This document shows, one piece after another, positions 39,401-51,599 of a stretch of DNA of 64,000 nt. A program made the position numbers and the translations under genes. The stretch comes from Zhengitettix transpicula (Eukaryota > Arthropoda > Insecta > Orthoptera > Tetrigidae), in the NCBI GenBank assembly GCA_037074705.1, contig CM073593.1, forward strand, positions 6,577,001 through 6,641,000. The letters run 5' to 3'. Under the pieces are notes generated by a model. The model saw only the letters and a program-made list of their open reading frames with translations. It was not told where the DNA came from and made no database searches. How positions within the stretch are numbered: position 1 is the first letter of the stretch; every line of letters begins with the position of its first letter.

Positions 39401-40679
39401 ACAATCTGTATGTTGATTCCGTTAATTACTGCCGGCTTCAATCATAAATATTTATAAAATGTTAATTTTGTAATTTCATTACATATTTTTGCCAAATTTT
39501 AACAAATCATACATTGCGAAGTTCAAGCGTACAGACGTCAATTTTTAAAATAACTCTCATGGTTCAAAGAATATTATTAGCTTGCTTACATAAAATGTTG
39601 AAATTGTAGACTATTTCAGTATTAATAATAATCGATTAAAATACGTTAAGTAAATGACTCTTAACTATATGTAAAAGTTAGAGAAATATTTGACATTTCT
39701 GATGTAGCTTAGAATAAATGATGATATATAATCGATCCTCGTTAGAAAAAACTCTTCTAAACGGTTGCTCCATTTGACCTCCTCCGCTTTTAATAAGCCT
39801 AATGAAGGAGATGTTAACTGTCATACTGCCTAGTCATGGCCAGTATCTCGTGTCTTCCATCATGCCGCAAGCACAATGCCATTGCAATTATCATACGCCA
39901 TGAAAATTCTACAACGGATGTTGACATCTTTGATAGGACTTCAAAGATGGAATGAATATACCAATGTAAACACAGGAATCGTTCATGGCTGCGAATGTAG
40001 TGAGTTACACTGTCTACGCAAAGGACCGATTATGAAATATTTAATTCTGCGTAAAGTACGAGTTTGTCTTCATGGAAATTTCATTAAAATTGTTGTACTT
40101 ACTTTCGGGACTCAACAATACAATTATCTTAGAGCAATTCTAGCGTTTCTTCGAACATAATCCATTCATACAGTCTGATGATAAAATACACGAAAGACAC
40201 CAACCCCTTGTTTATATAAACGAAATTTTATTTTTATGTTTTCACCTTTGTTGTTTCCGTGCAATATGGCAAACATATTTCTTCAACTAATGCTGAGGAA
40301 ATTAATCTGCGATGTAGCCACTTTAAATATTATTAACTTATTGTAATCAACAAGAACATAAACAATGACTTCATAAATTCAAGCCAAAGATGCAACTCTC
40401 TCCCCACCAGAGATTCTTCGCGCACGCTTTAATCTCTCTTTGCCAAAGAATATACAATCTAAATCATCTTTAACATGGATATTGTAATAACAATAAATAC
40501 TTAATGATTTTTGCGCTTTCCTGTTCTCATCCACTGCTGCGATTTTAACTTTTCCACTTACGTATTAATATGTATTATATTACAGTCAATCTAGGAACAT
40601 GATCCAGAATTGGGAAATTACGGGCATCTTTGATCAATTTATTTCACGTTAAGAAAAATTTGTTCAAAAATTGAAGTAT
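36492..40679. other. Admp intron 1, first half; no repeats or coding seen
   Basis: About 4.2 kb of AT-rich sequence without any repeat family found elsewhere in this window, the longest transposon-free stretch here. Confidence 0.5.
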
Positions 40680-40800
40680 TCCCCAGTGTAATTGCTCGAT
40701 AAACACTTCGCCTAAAAGATGACGACAGAGCTTTTAGTCGTCGAAACGTTGCGTTTAAATATTTTATATCCGTGTGAAAACCGAGAACTGTTTAGCGAAA
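40680..40800 (+). repeat. Single copy of the hairpin-arm sequence (Penelope-type end)
   Basis: AAAAGATGACGACAGAGCTTTTAGTCGTCG then GAAACGTTGCGTTTAAATAT and ACCGAGAACTGTTTA match one arm plus loop of the hairpin at 30885-31036, with several changes. Confidence 0.6.
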
Positions 40801-41149
40801 AATTTGTTACTTAACTTTGGTCGTAGCAGAGTTCGGAGAAAGGATAATGACCTCATCGGTCACGATTACTTCGGAACATGACAACGAATAAATTGTCAAT
40901 GTCGTGTACGATTTGTAATTGTTGCCTTCAATTACCTTATAAACACTTACGTGCTGAAAATGAAATTTTCACTCGGCGACAAAAAATAAAAATAGGCAGT
41001 GCATTTCAAATATCGTCAATAATAAAGAACGTTCAGTGAAGTATTTACATTAATGTATATTCGTCTGCAACGTAAGCAAATAAGTTATATGAATATATAT
41101 TTCTATACATTTTTATCCATATATGTTTATGTGCGTCTAGATCCTAAGG

Positions 41150-43190
41150 GATCAATCTGAGGATTCAGAACTATTTTGATCGGCCTTTCTGATCTTACGC
41201 GCTTCTCTCATCATTTGTTCGTGTATTCTCTTTCTATCTTCATTCCATTTTGTCCTTAGTTTCTTTGCGACTTCCGCCTCTGACATCATATTCCACGCTT
41301 GGATCTTGTTTCTGACTTAAATTTCTATTGGATTTTTTTTAGCTTCCCTCGGTACATTTTGATTTTTTGACCAGTAGGTATGTCAGGATTCTCTCTATGA
41401 TTCTTTATGACTATTTCTCTGTGGTTTTTCTATACTGCAATAGGTATCCCTATTCTGTTACTTTTCTCATAGTTTTTCGGTCATCTTTCAATATATTTTC
41501 CGTGTCATTTTTCGTATTGAATGTTACTGTTGGGTGTTTAGCCATATGGTCTCTTCTCTTTCAGTCTGTGCGATTTTCTCTCCTTCTGTGGGTTTAATGA
41601 TTTTCCTTGGGTACTTGAAGTGTATGACTTTATTTATCCTGCTGTATTTTGTGTTTGGTTTTTGGAGGCCTTATTTTGAGATTTTCAGGAGGATATTTGA
41701 AGATCAACTTTTCCTTTGAGGACTTCTTGTTCTGCGTGTCTGGCCAGATTGTCCGCAAATCAAATATCTATGTTGTCTTCAGGTCACCCATGTCATGGTT
41801 TCCAGTGTCCATGGATTTCCATTCTCTCATTACTTTGTTCAGACTGAGGTCGACGAGGAGTTGGGAAGGTCCGTCGTCTTGGCGTACCCCAGTTTTTATC
41901 AAGAAGGGTTAGGAGATTTTGCTAATTAATTTCACTTTAAATTTCGTGTCTGCCAATGTCTGTTTGATCAATCATAGTGTTATGTGGTCAAGTCCTTGTT
42001 CTTCTAAGATGTTAAACAGGAATTGTTGGTAAGTAGAGTCGTGTGGATTTTTTAAGGCTGCGTGGGTGCAAATCATTTGAGTGTTCCTGATGGTATGTAT
42101 TGTTTTCAGGTTGAAGATTTTCTCTGTGCCCGAACGACTGTCATTCGCCAGTTATGTGTTGTAGTTTTTCTTGTGTTCGTCTATGTAAACATGCTGAGAT
42201 AATTTTGTTCATATCAGTGCTATCTCGTTTCTTGTGTAGCGGATGTATAAGAGCGCATTTCCAGTCTTCATGTAGTCTTTCTGTTTGTGATAATTTTCGT
42301 GATTTCCTGTAGTGGTGTTGGCCCGAGGTTTTTCAGTAGTTGTGCAACAATGTTGTCCTCATCGAACGTCATGTTTGTTTGCGGATCTCTTCTCGTCTTG
42401 ATGGGTGCAATACCTATGGGGATATTTGAGATTTTCAGGAGGAGATTTGCAGATCAACTTTTCCTTTGAGGACCTCTTGTTCTGCGTGTCTGGCCAGATT
42501 GTCAGCAAATGAAATATCTAAGTTGTCTTCAGGTTGTTCATGTCATCTATAAGGAATATTATTTCTGATTCGGTACAGTTGTTCCTGACAGTTGGTTAGT
42601 GCTAGTTTTGAGTCATTTTCCTGAAGCACGAGTATTGTCGGACTTTTCCTTCGAAGGTTCTGTAGAATTCTATTGTGTTGAGGTTACGGAAGTTTTCTAC
42701 TATACTGTTCAGTTGTTCTTTCAGATAACTTCTCTTATGGTTTTTGCAACCTGTATTTTGGTATCGTTAAATCGTTGTTGGCTTTGTGGAAATTTTTTAC
42801 TGTTGTATTCTGGGAATGTTAATTTGCATTTTTCCACTACTATAATTATTCAAGTTCTGAGTCGATGCCCGCACCTCTGCGACCCTGGATGTCATGGATC
42901 TCTTTCTGGACGGGGTAGGAGATCACTTCGTTGGCGATTTGGAATTAACCGATCTCTTGTAGGGGTAACGTCGATCTTTTCTGCTTATGTTGGGATTCTC
43001 TGAGACATGATGACATAATTTTCACGTTGTTGTGATGGCAATACTCAGTGAGTCTTGTGCCACTTTTGTTGGTGAATTTGTGTGCGGCGAATTTGCCTAG
43101 AGTTTTCTGAAGAATTTTCTTCCGATTTTAGTATCTAAATCGCATAGCAAAATTTTTATGTCGTCTTTGGGGATCTTGACCAACACATTC
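41150..43190 (-). mobile_element. RTE/APE-type LINE, decayed endonuclease and reverse transcriptase
   Basis: On the minus strand, going from 43190 to 41150, I read remnants of an APE endonuclease end (GDxxxKIGR-like text, TNKSGTRLTEY-like text near 43080). Then DEDNIVAQLLKNLGP (from 42371), the linker before the RT fingers, and IKTGVRQDDGPS (from 41899), matching the KTGVRQGDGLSP box of RTE-like RTs. Many stops and frameshifts. A stretch at 41680-41770 is repeated nearly exactly at 42425-42540, an internal duplication. The T/G-rich plus strand gives spurious hydrophobic open frames. Confidence 0.65.
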
Positions 43191-43769
43191 TCTTATATTA
43201 AGTGAAGAATTTATCGGGTGTTCTATTGTGTAAAGTAGGAAATATAAGAGAGGAAAAAAAGACCCTACGTTTTGAACAGTATAAACACTGATCGTCTTCA
43301 GTGAAAGAGGTTAAGAATCAGACCTAAGCTCAACAGTCAGAACACTCCCAAACTACATAAACATACTAGATTGAGCTCATTCCAGAGAGTCGGCTATCGT
43401 GACTTTCGCATCTGACTAGAGTGTTTGGGACTTGCTACTCAGTTGATAGGGTACGGGGTGAGAGTGACGGATGTACCCATGAGAGTGGTACAGAGTATGT
43501 ACTAACCAAAGAGATATATAAACATAATAGAGTGGCTATATTAGCGTTACAGCGCTCTGGGTGGCAGCAACAAACAACACTGACCGCCATTTTTTAGTCG
43601 GTCCACTTCACCTAAAAACCCGATTTGTGTTATGCTACTGATGGAGAAAGTTTTGAAGTTTTTTCTTAAAATAAATTGTTTGTTATTATAAATCATGCCA
43701 AGCCTACAATTGTAATAATCGTAGTTCGAAAACACATGAAGTCTCGTATTTTAAGTATCAGCATAATAA

Positions 43770-43960
43770 TAAGAAAGACAGCCAAATACAGACAAAATAA
43801 GTGATAATATAAATACTGCACAACGTTTCTGGTTTCCTTGTCCTTTCTTCAGGTGCTAAGAAGAGCCTAGAGCGACACAACTGCACTCGTCATTTGACAA
43901 AAAAAAAGCTTTGGAGGTGCTGTTGTGTCGCTCTGGACTAGGAGCGGTTACATGTTGCAA
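43770..43960. repeat. Penelope-type terminal sequence with small inverted repeat
   Basis: ACAACGTTTCTGG, CTTCAGGTGC and CTAGAGCGACACAACTGCAC match 1640-1760. GTGCTGTTGTGTCGCTCTGG at about 43917 is the inverse of CTAGAGCGACACAAC, giving arms of about 20 bp. Confidence 0.5.
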
Positions 43961-43964
43961 ATAG

Positions 43965-45076
43965 AATGACGAGGCTACACATTCAGTATGAGGCACAGAA
44001 AATGAAGGTAGACACTAAGCAATTCTGTAGCAGATGCCATGATTTTTTGTAGAGATTTGGGTTTGTCTGAATTTGTAAATTGTGAGGGCACGGTAAAGTT
44101 CATAAAAATGGCAGATAAAGCATTTGATTTGTTGAATTCGTGCAATGTTATGAACAAGGGTACAAAAACTCCTGTGTTTAGAGGTAACAGAGTGACAATA
44201 TGCAACACAATAGAAAGATCTGTACAGTATTTTATGATTTAAAGCTGTACGATGGGAGTCTAGTATATTTGTCAGGGAGAAAGATGGGTGTGTGTGGGAT
44301 TGTTTTAGATCTTCTCAGTTTGAGGCAACTGGCAGAGAAGTATGTGTGGAACGATTCTCCAGTTCTCATATTTATATTAAGTAGGACAATGAGCCAGGGC
44401 TCTTTTCTTGTATACGAAGATGTGGGGAAAATACAGTTCAGAGCAGCATGTAGGAAATCTTTGATTACGCAGATAGAACCATCCAATAGTACGGGAGGAA
44501 TTTTGGAGACACTTGTTGTACCAATTGAAAAAAATAATTTTAAATCTTGTACAGATTACAATTTTGATCATGATTACATCCCTGAATATGAGAGATTAAC
44601 ATTATATTCAGAAAAAGTGGTAGAATATATTTCAGGAAGTGTTGTAAGGATGGTGGTAAAAAAAACTAAAGTGTTTAGGTTGTTTAGAGGTTCTCCTTGC
44701 TCCTCGCTCTGAAAGAAAAACGGGATTGATTAAGATAAAGGACTTTAAAGACAAGTTAATCAACCCGTCTAAAGACGTTGCTGAAAAAGTATTGAGGAAT
44801 AACGAAACACAAATAGGAAAGAAGAATTTACTATTAAAATTGTGTGTGGAGGTATTCCGGATGTTGGGACATAAACAAATTTTATTTTGTGAATTCGACC
44901 ATTTAATAGATTCGGCCGAATTTGGTGAGGAAACTCACTACTCAATTTTAATAAAGGTTGTACTAAAACATTACTTCAATTGCAGAATTCGTCATATGTG
45001 TAAAGAAAAAGCACTGGATGAACGAGGACGCAATATTAGGCAATTGTATACAAAACTGATATTTAAAGGTCAATAA
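43965..45076 (+). pseudogene. P-element/THAP9-like transposase remnant
   Basis: The pieces, in order: HIQYEAQKMKVDT, then after a frameshift LSNSVADAMIFCRDLGL and TVKFIKMADKAFDLLNS (44018-44150). Then KMGVCGIVLDLLSLRQLAEK and the SRTMSQ motif (44284-44400), and a C-terminal piece RGRNIRQLYTKLIFKGQ ending at 45076. The order and spacing fit the catalytic and C-terminal regions of P-type transposases; the N-terminal THAP zinc finger is not seen. At least two frameshifts (near 44010 and 44240) and a stop near 44712 make it non-functional. It lies in Admp intron 1, 307 bp before exon 2. No terminal inverted repeats were identified. Confidence 0.6.
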
Positions 45077-45383
45077 ATTTTTCTATGCCTTAAATGTGTT
45101 ATATTTACTTAAACCTTAAAATATATTGTCCGTAGAGATTTAGTTTTAGGTCATTTGTGCGACAGAGTTCAAGGCTATCAGACGATGGGGAACGCCCTCC
45201 TGACAGTATAAAACATGGCGGCTGAGTTTTCAATTTGCTTCAAATATGGCGGCGACTTGTCCAGTCTATGTTGTTTATATATGTCTGTGGTACTAACCGT
45301 AATATCGCCTTGAACTGATGCGCATTATTGTACACAGTATGGGATGCTCGTATTGAGAATGTAATGGTAAGGTTTGTGCGCAG

Positions 45384-45546
45384 GTGTTCGGATGGCCCAG
45401 CCTGCCCAGTCCGTGGACGCACCCGCCGTCGCCGTCAGCGCCGCAGTACATGACGCAGCTGTACCGCTCCATCACAGACGCCGACGGCGTCGTCAGGGGC
45501 AAGAATCCCTACAACGCGCGCGTCGTCCGCAGTTTCGTCGAGAGAG
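45384..45546 (+). CDS. Admp: ADMP-like BMP ligand, exon 2 (prodomain N-terminal part)
   Basis: The acceptor is GTGCGCAG at 45383, phase 0; the donor is GAGAG|GTAACT after one base of a split Asp codon. Residues 34-87 read as the BMP prodomain latency helix region: a VFG-W start, then APQYMTQLY at 52-60, SITDADGVVRG at 62-72 and NPYNARVVRSF at 74-84. The 'PPQYM-LY ... DADG ... NPYNA-VVR-F' layout is shared by ADMP and BMP2/4-type prodomains. The exon is strongly GC-rich. It follows a P-like transposase remnant ending at 45076. The product is secreted as a proprotein; this part would shield the mature dimer and aid folding. Confidence 0.85.
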
Positions 45547-45636
45547 GTAACTCCTCACCGCTTATTCTCATTACTAATTAATGTCCGATATACGTCAAAA
45601 TTACCTCTCAAAAACCTACAATTTTTTATTGTAGAT

Positions 45637-47375
45637 ACAGGCCGGGTGCCCGGCGTTGCCCGAGATGTCATTTATCCATAACCCCCGATACACTCCAATT
45701 TCGGTTACTTTTGCCCTATTTTGATGTAACGCTCCTCGAACCCTATCCCTACATGTGCTCACCTCCCATGCCGAAGGGGGTTGAAGTCATTGACCAAATA
45801 TATCGGCCGTTTTTACATGTTAGAAGATGACCACCCCCACAAATGTGCGATAGTTAAAAAGTATTTATTCCACGCGGAAATCGGCCGATTACATTGTCTT
45901 AAAATTTCTATCCCCGCCCCTATCATGCCTACAAACAACATCGGTAGAAATTCTATCAATGTCAATGGCCCTGGCATTTATTTATTCCACGCTAATATCG
46001 ATGATTTAACATGTCTGAAAAATTCCACCGCGTCCATTCCCGCCCCAGGGGATTAAATGGGTATTAGAATATCATCTCAGATAACATCGGTTGAAACACT
46101 GTCTCTTCGATCCCTAAAAATATTTATCTGCCTAAATATCGATTGTTTTAGCATGTTTGATGTTTCCACCCCTCCCCTAAGAGGCTTCCTTCTAGTACCG
46201 AAAGGGGATATATTTTACAAACAACATTGGTATATATATTATCAATATATTACCTTGACAATTAATTATTTAATGAAAATATCGACCGTTTAACATGTTA
46301 TAAAAATTCCATCCCCGTCCCTGGGGGTTAAATTGCCAATTGAATTTCATAATTAAACTCAGCGACATTCATAACCCTGTATTTGACTCAAATCTGTTTT
46401 ATTCGCGTTTATTATTGTAACTCCCGCTGTCCCCCGCCCCTAAAGTGAGTTCCCTCCCAATCCCGACATGTGTTCAAATTAAACACGGAGAACGTGTAGA
46501 GAAATTTTAATAATCTCATTGTTCCCGAAATATATTTATTCGACGCGAAATTCGTTACTTTACATATTTTAAAATTTCTACACCCCACCTACCTTTGCCC
46601 AACTTCTGCCACCCCAGTCTACCACCACGGGTTTCTCAGATTGCCATAAATGAACTCAAGGACATCCACTGCCTTCGATTTGAATCGAATCTCGGTTTAT
46701 TAGCGTTATTTTCCGGTATCTCACCTCCACACGTGTAGTAACTCATGTCACTAGGGGTTGAAATTTTACAAACATAAAATGGGTGGAAATACTATAATTG
46801 GTTTATCCCTTAAAAATATATATTCCACGCAAATATCGACCGTTTAACATGTTAGATAATTTCCATGCCCGTTCCACCCCTGCCCTCATTATTAAACTCT
46901 GCGACATCCACATCCCTCGATTTGACAGTAATCTCGGATTTATTCGCGTTATTTATTTGTAAGGCCCGTTTTCCCGCACCCCTAAGAGTTCTCCTTTCCC
47001 ATTCTGTAGGGGATGTAACTATACTCAGATAACATCGGTTGAAACACTGGCTCTTCGATACCTAAAAATATTTTTCTACCTAAATATCGGCTGTTTTAGT
47101 ATGTTTTAATGTTTCCATCCCCTCCCCTAAATTTGCTTCCCTCTCATGCCGAAAGGGGTTGAAATTTTACAAACACCGGTAGATATATTATCATTGTCAT
47201 TGACCTCGACAATTAATTATTTAACGCAAATATCGATCGTTTAACACTTTAGAAAAATTCCACCCCTGTCCACCCATCCACTCGAGCTCCTGTGGGTTAA
47301 ATGGCCAATTGAATGCTATAATTGAACTCGGCGACATCCATAACCTTGGATTTGATTCCAATCTCGGTTGTAAAC
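45637..47375 (+). repeat. ~290 bp tandem repeat block, arm 1 of an inverted pair (block 6)
   Basis: It starts CCGGGTGCCCGGCGTTGCCC 90 bp after Admp exon 2 and contains six or more diverged units (ACATCGGTAGAAA, TTTAACATGTT, CTCAGCGACAT). The tail is absent; it stops near 47375. Confidence 0.75.
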
Positions 47376-47509
47376 TGGAGCTTTCGGACTCCCTAGACCA
47401 TATTCATCAGTACCTCTAAGTTAAAGACTTTTGTGGTGTTAATTACATCTTCTCTCTTTACGTAACATAATCCTACATTCAAGTGAGTATTAGGTTATTT
47501 TTTATAACT

Positions 47510-49470
47510 AGTCATCTTCTAATAAATAAAGCAGAGTGCTTGTTTGTTTGTATGTATGTTTGTTTGTATGTTCCTTATACAAATCTTCACAGGTGGAGAA
47601 AATTTCACGCAATTTCGTGCACGAGTTCCTTGCAATCAGGAAACAAACAATGTCGTGGTGAGACACGTTTACCACCCCCAGGAGCGGGAATGTACGGGGA
47701 TGGAAATATTCAAACATGCTAAAACGGCCGATATTTGCGTCCGATAAATATGTTTCTGGGGTCAAAGTGATTTATAGTGTTTCTACCGATGTTATCTGAA
47801 TATAATTTCAACCCCTTACAGCATGGGAAAGGAGCACCCTTAGGTGTGAGGGTGGACGAGCGTTATAAGAATATAACACTAATAGAACCGAGATTGGTGT
47901 TAAATCAAGAGTTATGGATGTCTCTGAGTTTAATTAACACATTCAATTGGACATTTAACCCCCAGGGGCGAAGGTGGACGGTGTGGAAATTATGAAACAT
48001 GAAATCACGGCCGATATTAGATAAAAACCGTTGAATAAATATATTTCAGGGCTAATTAGATTAATAGTATTTCTATCGTAGTTTCTGCGTAAAATTTATC
48101 CCCCTATTGGCATGAGAGGGTAGTACGCTTAGGGGTGGGGGTTAAGAAAATTACAAGAAAATTACTCGAACACAATCGAGTTTCGAGTCAAAACGTGATA
48201 TGTATGTCACTGAGTTTATTTACGACAATCTGGGAAACACGCCGGGGTGGGCCGGGGAGTAAAAGGTTGGGCGCAGGTGGGCGGGGGTAGAAATTTTAAA
48301 ACATGTTAACCGTCGGATTTTTTCGTCGAATATTTGGGGATCAATGAGCTTCATAACATTTCTCTACATGTTCTCCGTGTTTAATTTCAACCCCATTGAT
48401 GATTGGTAGGGAACTTCTTTTAGGGGGGTGAAATCGCATTACCTCAAAATAACGCAAAAAACAGTCGAGATTGGAGTCGAATCCGGGGTTATGGATGTCA
48501 ATCTAGTTTAGTTATGACAATCGACTTACCGTTCAACTCCCCCAATGATGGGTTAGAGGGGAAGTTAATTTTCAAACATGTTAAACTTTCGATATTTATG
48601 AGAAATAAATATTTGTCAGCGTCAATGACATTGATAGTATTTCTACCGATGTTGATAGTGTATAATTTAAATTTAAATTACTATCGGTATGAAAGGGGAG
48701 GCCACTTAGGGGTGGGGTGGAAGGGAGTTACAAGAAAAGAACTCGAATATAACTGAGATTGGAGTGAAATTCAAGGTAATGGATGTCGCGGAACTTATTT
48801 ATGACAACCTGAGTAACGCGCGCCGGTGTGATGGGATGAGAGGAGGTGGGGGAGACTGTGCGGACGTGGGCGGGGGTATAAATGTTCAAAAATGTTAACC
48901 TGCCGATATTTGCGCCGAATAAATATTTTTAGGGGTCAATGAGACTCATAATATTTTTTAATATGTTCTGTGTGTATAATTACAACCCCTATGTGCTTGG
49001 GTCGAGAACCCTGAAGGGTGTGGCGGAGTTGCACCACATAATAATAAGGCCTAAAAAACGAGATTGGAGTCGTATCCACGTTTATGGATGTCTTTGTGCT
49101 TAATTATGACATTCATTTTGCAGTTTAATTAACCAGTTTAGGGTGGGGGTGAACGGGGGTGGCAAATTTTCAAACATGTTGATCGGCCGATATTTGCGTA
49201 CAATAAATATTTTTCGGTGTCAATTAAATTCATAATATTTCTGTAGACATTCTCTGATTATTTCGACATGGGAGAGGTCCTTAGGAGTGGGGTTTGGTAG
49301 GGCCATACATGAATGCGACCAAGATTCGAATCAAATTGGGGTTACTGATGTCGAAACGCAAAAACACAAGAGAAAGTGGTCGGGATTGGAAGCTTTCAAA
49401 CATGTTAAACGATTGATATTTGCGTGGAATAAATATTTTCCAGAGTCTATGATTTTGAGCAACTGAGTTT
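47510..49470 (-). repeat. ~290 bp tandem repeat block, arm 2 of an inverted pair (block 7)
   Basis: Reverse orientation: it begins with the tail (TCTTCTAATAAATAAAGCAG, TTTGTTTGTATGTT repeats) and runs through about seven units to 49470. About 135 bp separate it from block 6. Confidence 0.75.
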
Positions 49471-49560
49471 GGTTCTAATAGGGGGTTATAGTCTTAAAAC
49501 AAATTACCTAACAATATTCTACTTGATATAACACTATAATTGTCTAATATTCAATTATTA

Positions 49561-49700
49561 CTAGCTGGGTGCCTAGCGTTGACCAGGTTGTCATATATCC
49601 ATAAATCCCGATTTGACTCCAATCTCAGTTGCTTTTGGGTTATTGTTATGAAAAGTACTTCGACCTATCCCTAAACGTGCTGTTTGGGTCGTTCCCTTTG
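49561..49700 (+). repeat. Head fragment of the ~290 bp repeat family (block 8)
   Basis: CTAGCTGGGTGCCTAGCGTT followed by GACTCCAATCTCAGTTGC, then the similarity stops. Confidence 0.6.
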
Positions 49701-49951
49701 CGCCTCAAAAGTATTTCAATTACAAAAGTGAGCAGTTAGAAGAATAGCCTCTGCGAATGGGAACGTTACTCTGTTCAAATAATTGTATAATAATATACAA
49801 GTTGGTATTTTTTTGTGGATGACAGGCTTCATTAGTTTCATCCATATGTTGGTTGCTCATACGTCGAAGTAGTCCAGAATTTATTTACGAGTCTTTGAGT
49901 AGACACTAAAAATATTGATAATAATAAGGTTTGTAGCGATTTTACACTATA

Positions 49952-51136
49952 CGAGGGTGGTCTGAAAATTTTCCGGCCTCAACGTGAAGATGGCAGCACT
50001 AGTAAATAAAAGCTAGTGATTTTCGTTGTTCATCTATTGACAGTTACTCACCAAACTTTCAGCCATTTTGGATGCGCAGTTGTTATGTAACAGTCGTTTG
50101 AGTGAGTTGATGTGAGTGTTTTGTGAAAATGGAGAAAATTGAGTATCGAGCTGTTATTAAATATTTTTTTTAAAGGCAATACGCCTACACAAATCAAAGA
50201 TGAGTTGGATTCTGTGTATGGGGACGCTGCACCATCATTTACCACAGTGAAAGTTTGGGCAGATGAATTTAAACGTGGCCGTAAGAGCTTGGGAGATGAT
50301 GTACGTTGGGGACGTCCAAAAACTGCAACTACCGACGAAAACATCGCCAAAGTTCACCAAATGGTGCTACACGACCGCCGAATTAAAGTGAAAGAGTTAG
50401 AAGAGGACATGAACATGTCAAAAGAACGTGTTGGTCACATATTAAATCAACATTTAGGCATGAGAAAGCTGTCTGCGCGTTGGATGCCGCGTTTGCTCAC
50501 GTTAGATCAAAAACGTGTTCGAATGAACATTTCCAACGCTCTGTTGGCGAAGTTTAGGCGCAATAAATCCGAGTTTTGGAACCGATTAATTACTGTAGAT
50601 GAAACTTGGATACATCATTATACGCCCGAAACAAAAATACAGCCCAAACAGTGGACTGCAAAGAACTGTTTTTCAGCTGTTTTTTTGGGATAGTCATGGA
50701 GTTATTTTAATCAATTATCTTCAAAAGGGAAAATCATTACAGGAGCATCATTACTTGACAAGCTCAAGGCAGAACTTGCGGTAAAACGGCCAGATTTGCA
50801 GAAAAAGAAAATCCTGTTTCACACCTCAGCGATTGCCATGGTGAAAATCCACGAATTACGGTTTGAGCTGCTTGACCATCCCGATCTAGCCCCAAGCGAC
50901 TTCTTCTTGTTCCCTCATCTAAAAATTGCGCTCGGAGGACAGAGATTTTCGTCAAATGAAGAGGCAATCACCTTCGTAAACAATTATTTTGCAGAGAAAA
51001 ACGCCGAGTACTTTTTAGACGGGTTACAGACATGGGAGCATCGCTGGGAGAAGTGTGGAGAGGTACAAGGAGACTATGTTGAAAAATAAAAAATAAAGAT
51101 TCAAAAAAAATATCTTCTATCATTGTTGCGTCGGAA
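49952..51136 (+). mobile_element. Mariner transposon, right end lost, dead transposase (copy 2)
   Basis: The left inverted end CGAGGGTGGTCTGAAAATTT at 49952 follows a TA. The right side stops at GTCGGAA (51136), lacking the inverted end that copy 1 keeps. The frame at 50139-50693 keeps the DNA-binding domain and the first catalytic Asp (TVDETWIHHYTPETK). A deletion then removes the second catalytic motif: KKILFHTSAIAM replaces the HQDNAPSHTSA context. PDLAPSDFFLF (third Asp) is kept but PPYS is lost. Closely related to copy 1; each carries different defects. It lies in Admp intron 2. Confidence 0.9.
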
Positions 51137-51423
51137 TTACATAGAATTAACGTATTGTGCTGTTTAACATAATATTGGAATAAATCAATAAACGGACAAC
51201 GCCGGACGATCAGGAAGGTAAATAGTACGAAGTATGAGAAATTGGCGCATTCTGTTTCCGTGGTGAGATTTTATGAAAGTTGATAAATTTGGTTTTTAAA
51301 CGTTAATAGACATTTGTGTTGGGTAAAACAGTATTTCAAGTTATGCACGTCGACATTTACGACTGTACTGTGAATTATGAATTGTGAGCTGATCTGTTAT
51401 GCAGATTGTTTAACTTGGTCCAG

Positions 51424-51569
51424 ATAGTTCCCGGGGTGATTACTTCGTCTTCAATATGACTGGTCTGGAGGAAGGGGAGCGAGTCCTGGAAGCAGAGCTG
51501 CACCTCTACAGGATGAAGCTGCCTCTTCAGGACCTCACACAAGAGGCGCTCACGTCACCACATCTGTTG
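51424..51569 (+). CDS. Admp: ADMP-like BMP ligand, exon 3 (prodomain middle)
   Basis: The acceptor is TTGGTCCAG at 51423; the first two bases complete Asp88. The donor is TTG|GTGAGT, phase 0. It encodes residues 88-136: YFVFNMTG at 94-101 followed by ERVLEAELHLYRMKLP, the conserved 'F-v-s-i-p-e-E-v-l-A-E-L-r-l-y-r' strand-turn region of BMP prodomains. N98-M-T is a glycosylation sequon at the position where many BMP prodomains carry one. The exon lies 288 bp after a truncated mariner copy in intron 2. Phase at both ends agrees with exons 2 and 4, which strongly supports the model. Confidence 0.85.
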
Positions 51570-51599
51570 GTGAGTATGCGTAACAGTCAAAGATCTCAA

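Noticed and set aside
41367..42469. Plus-strand frames rich in Phe, Val and Ser that look like membrane segments
   Set aside because: They are the T-rich complement of a decayed LINE whose motifs read on the minus strand.
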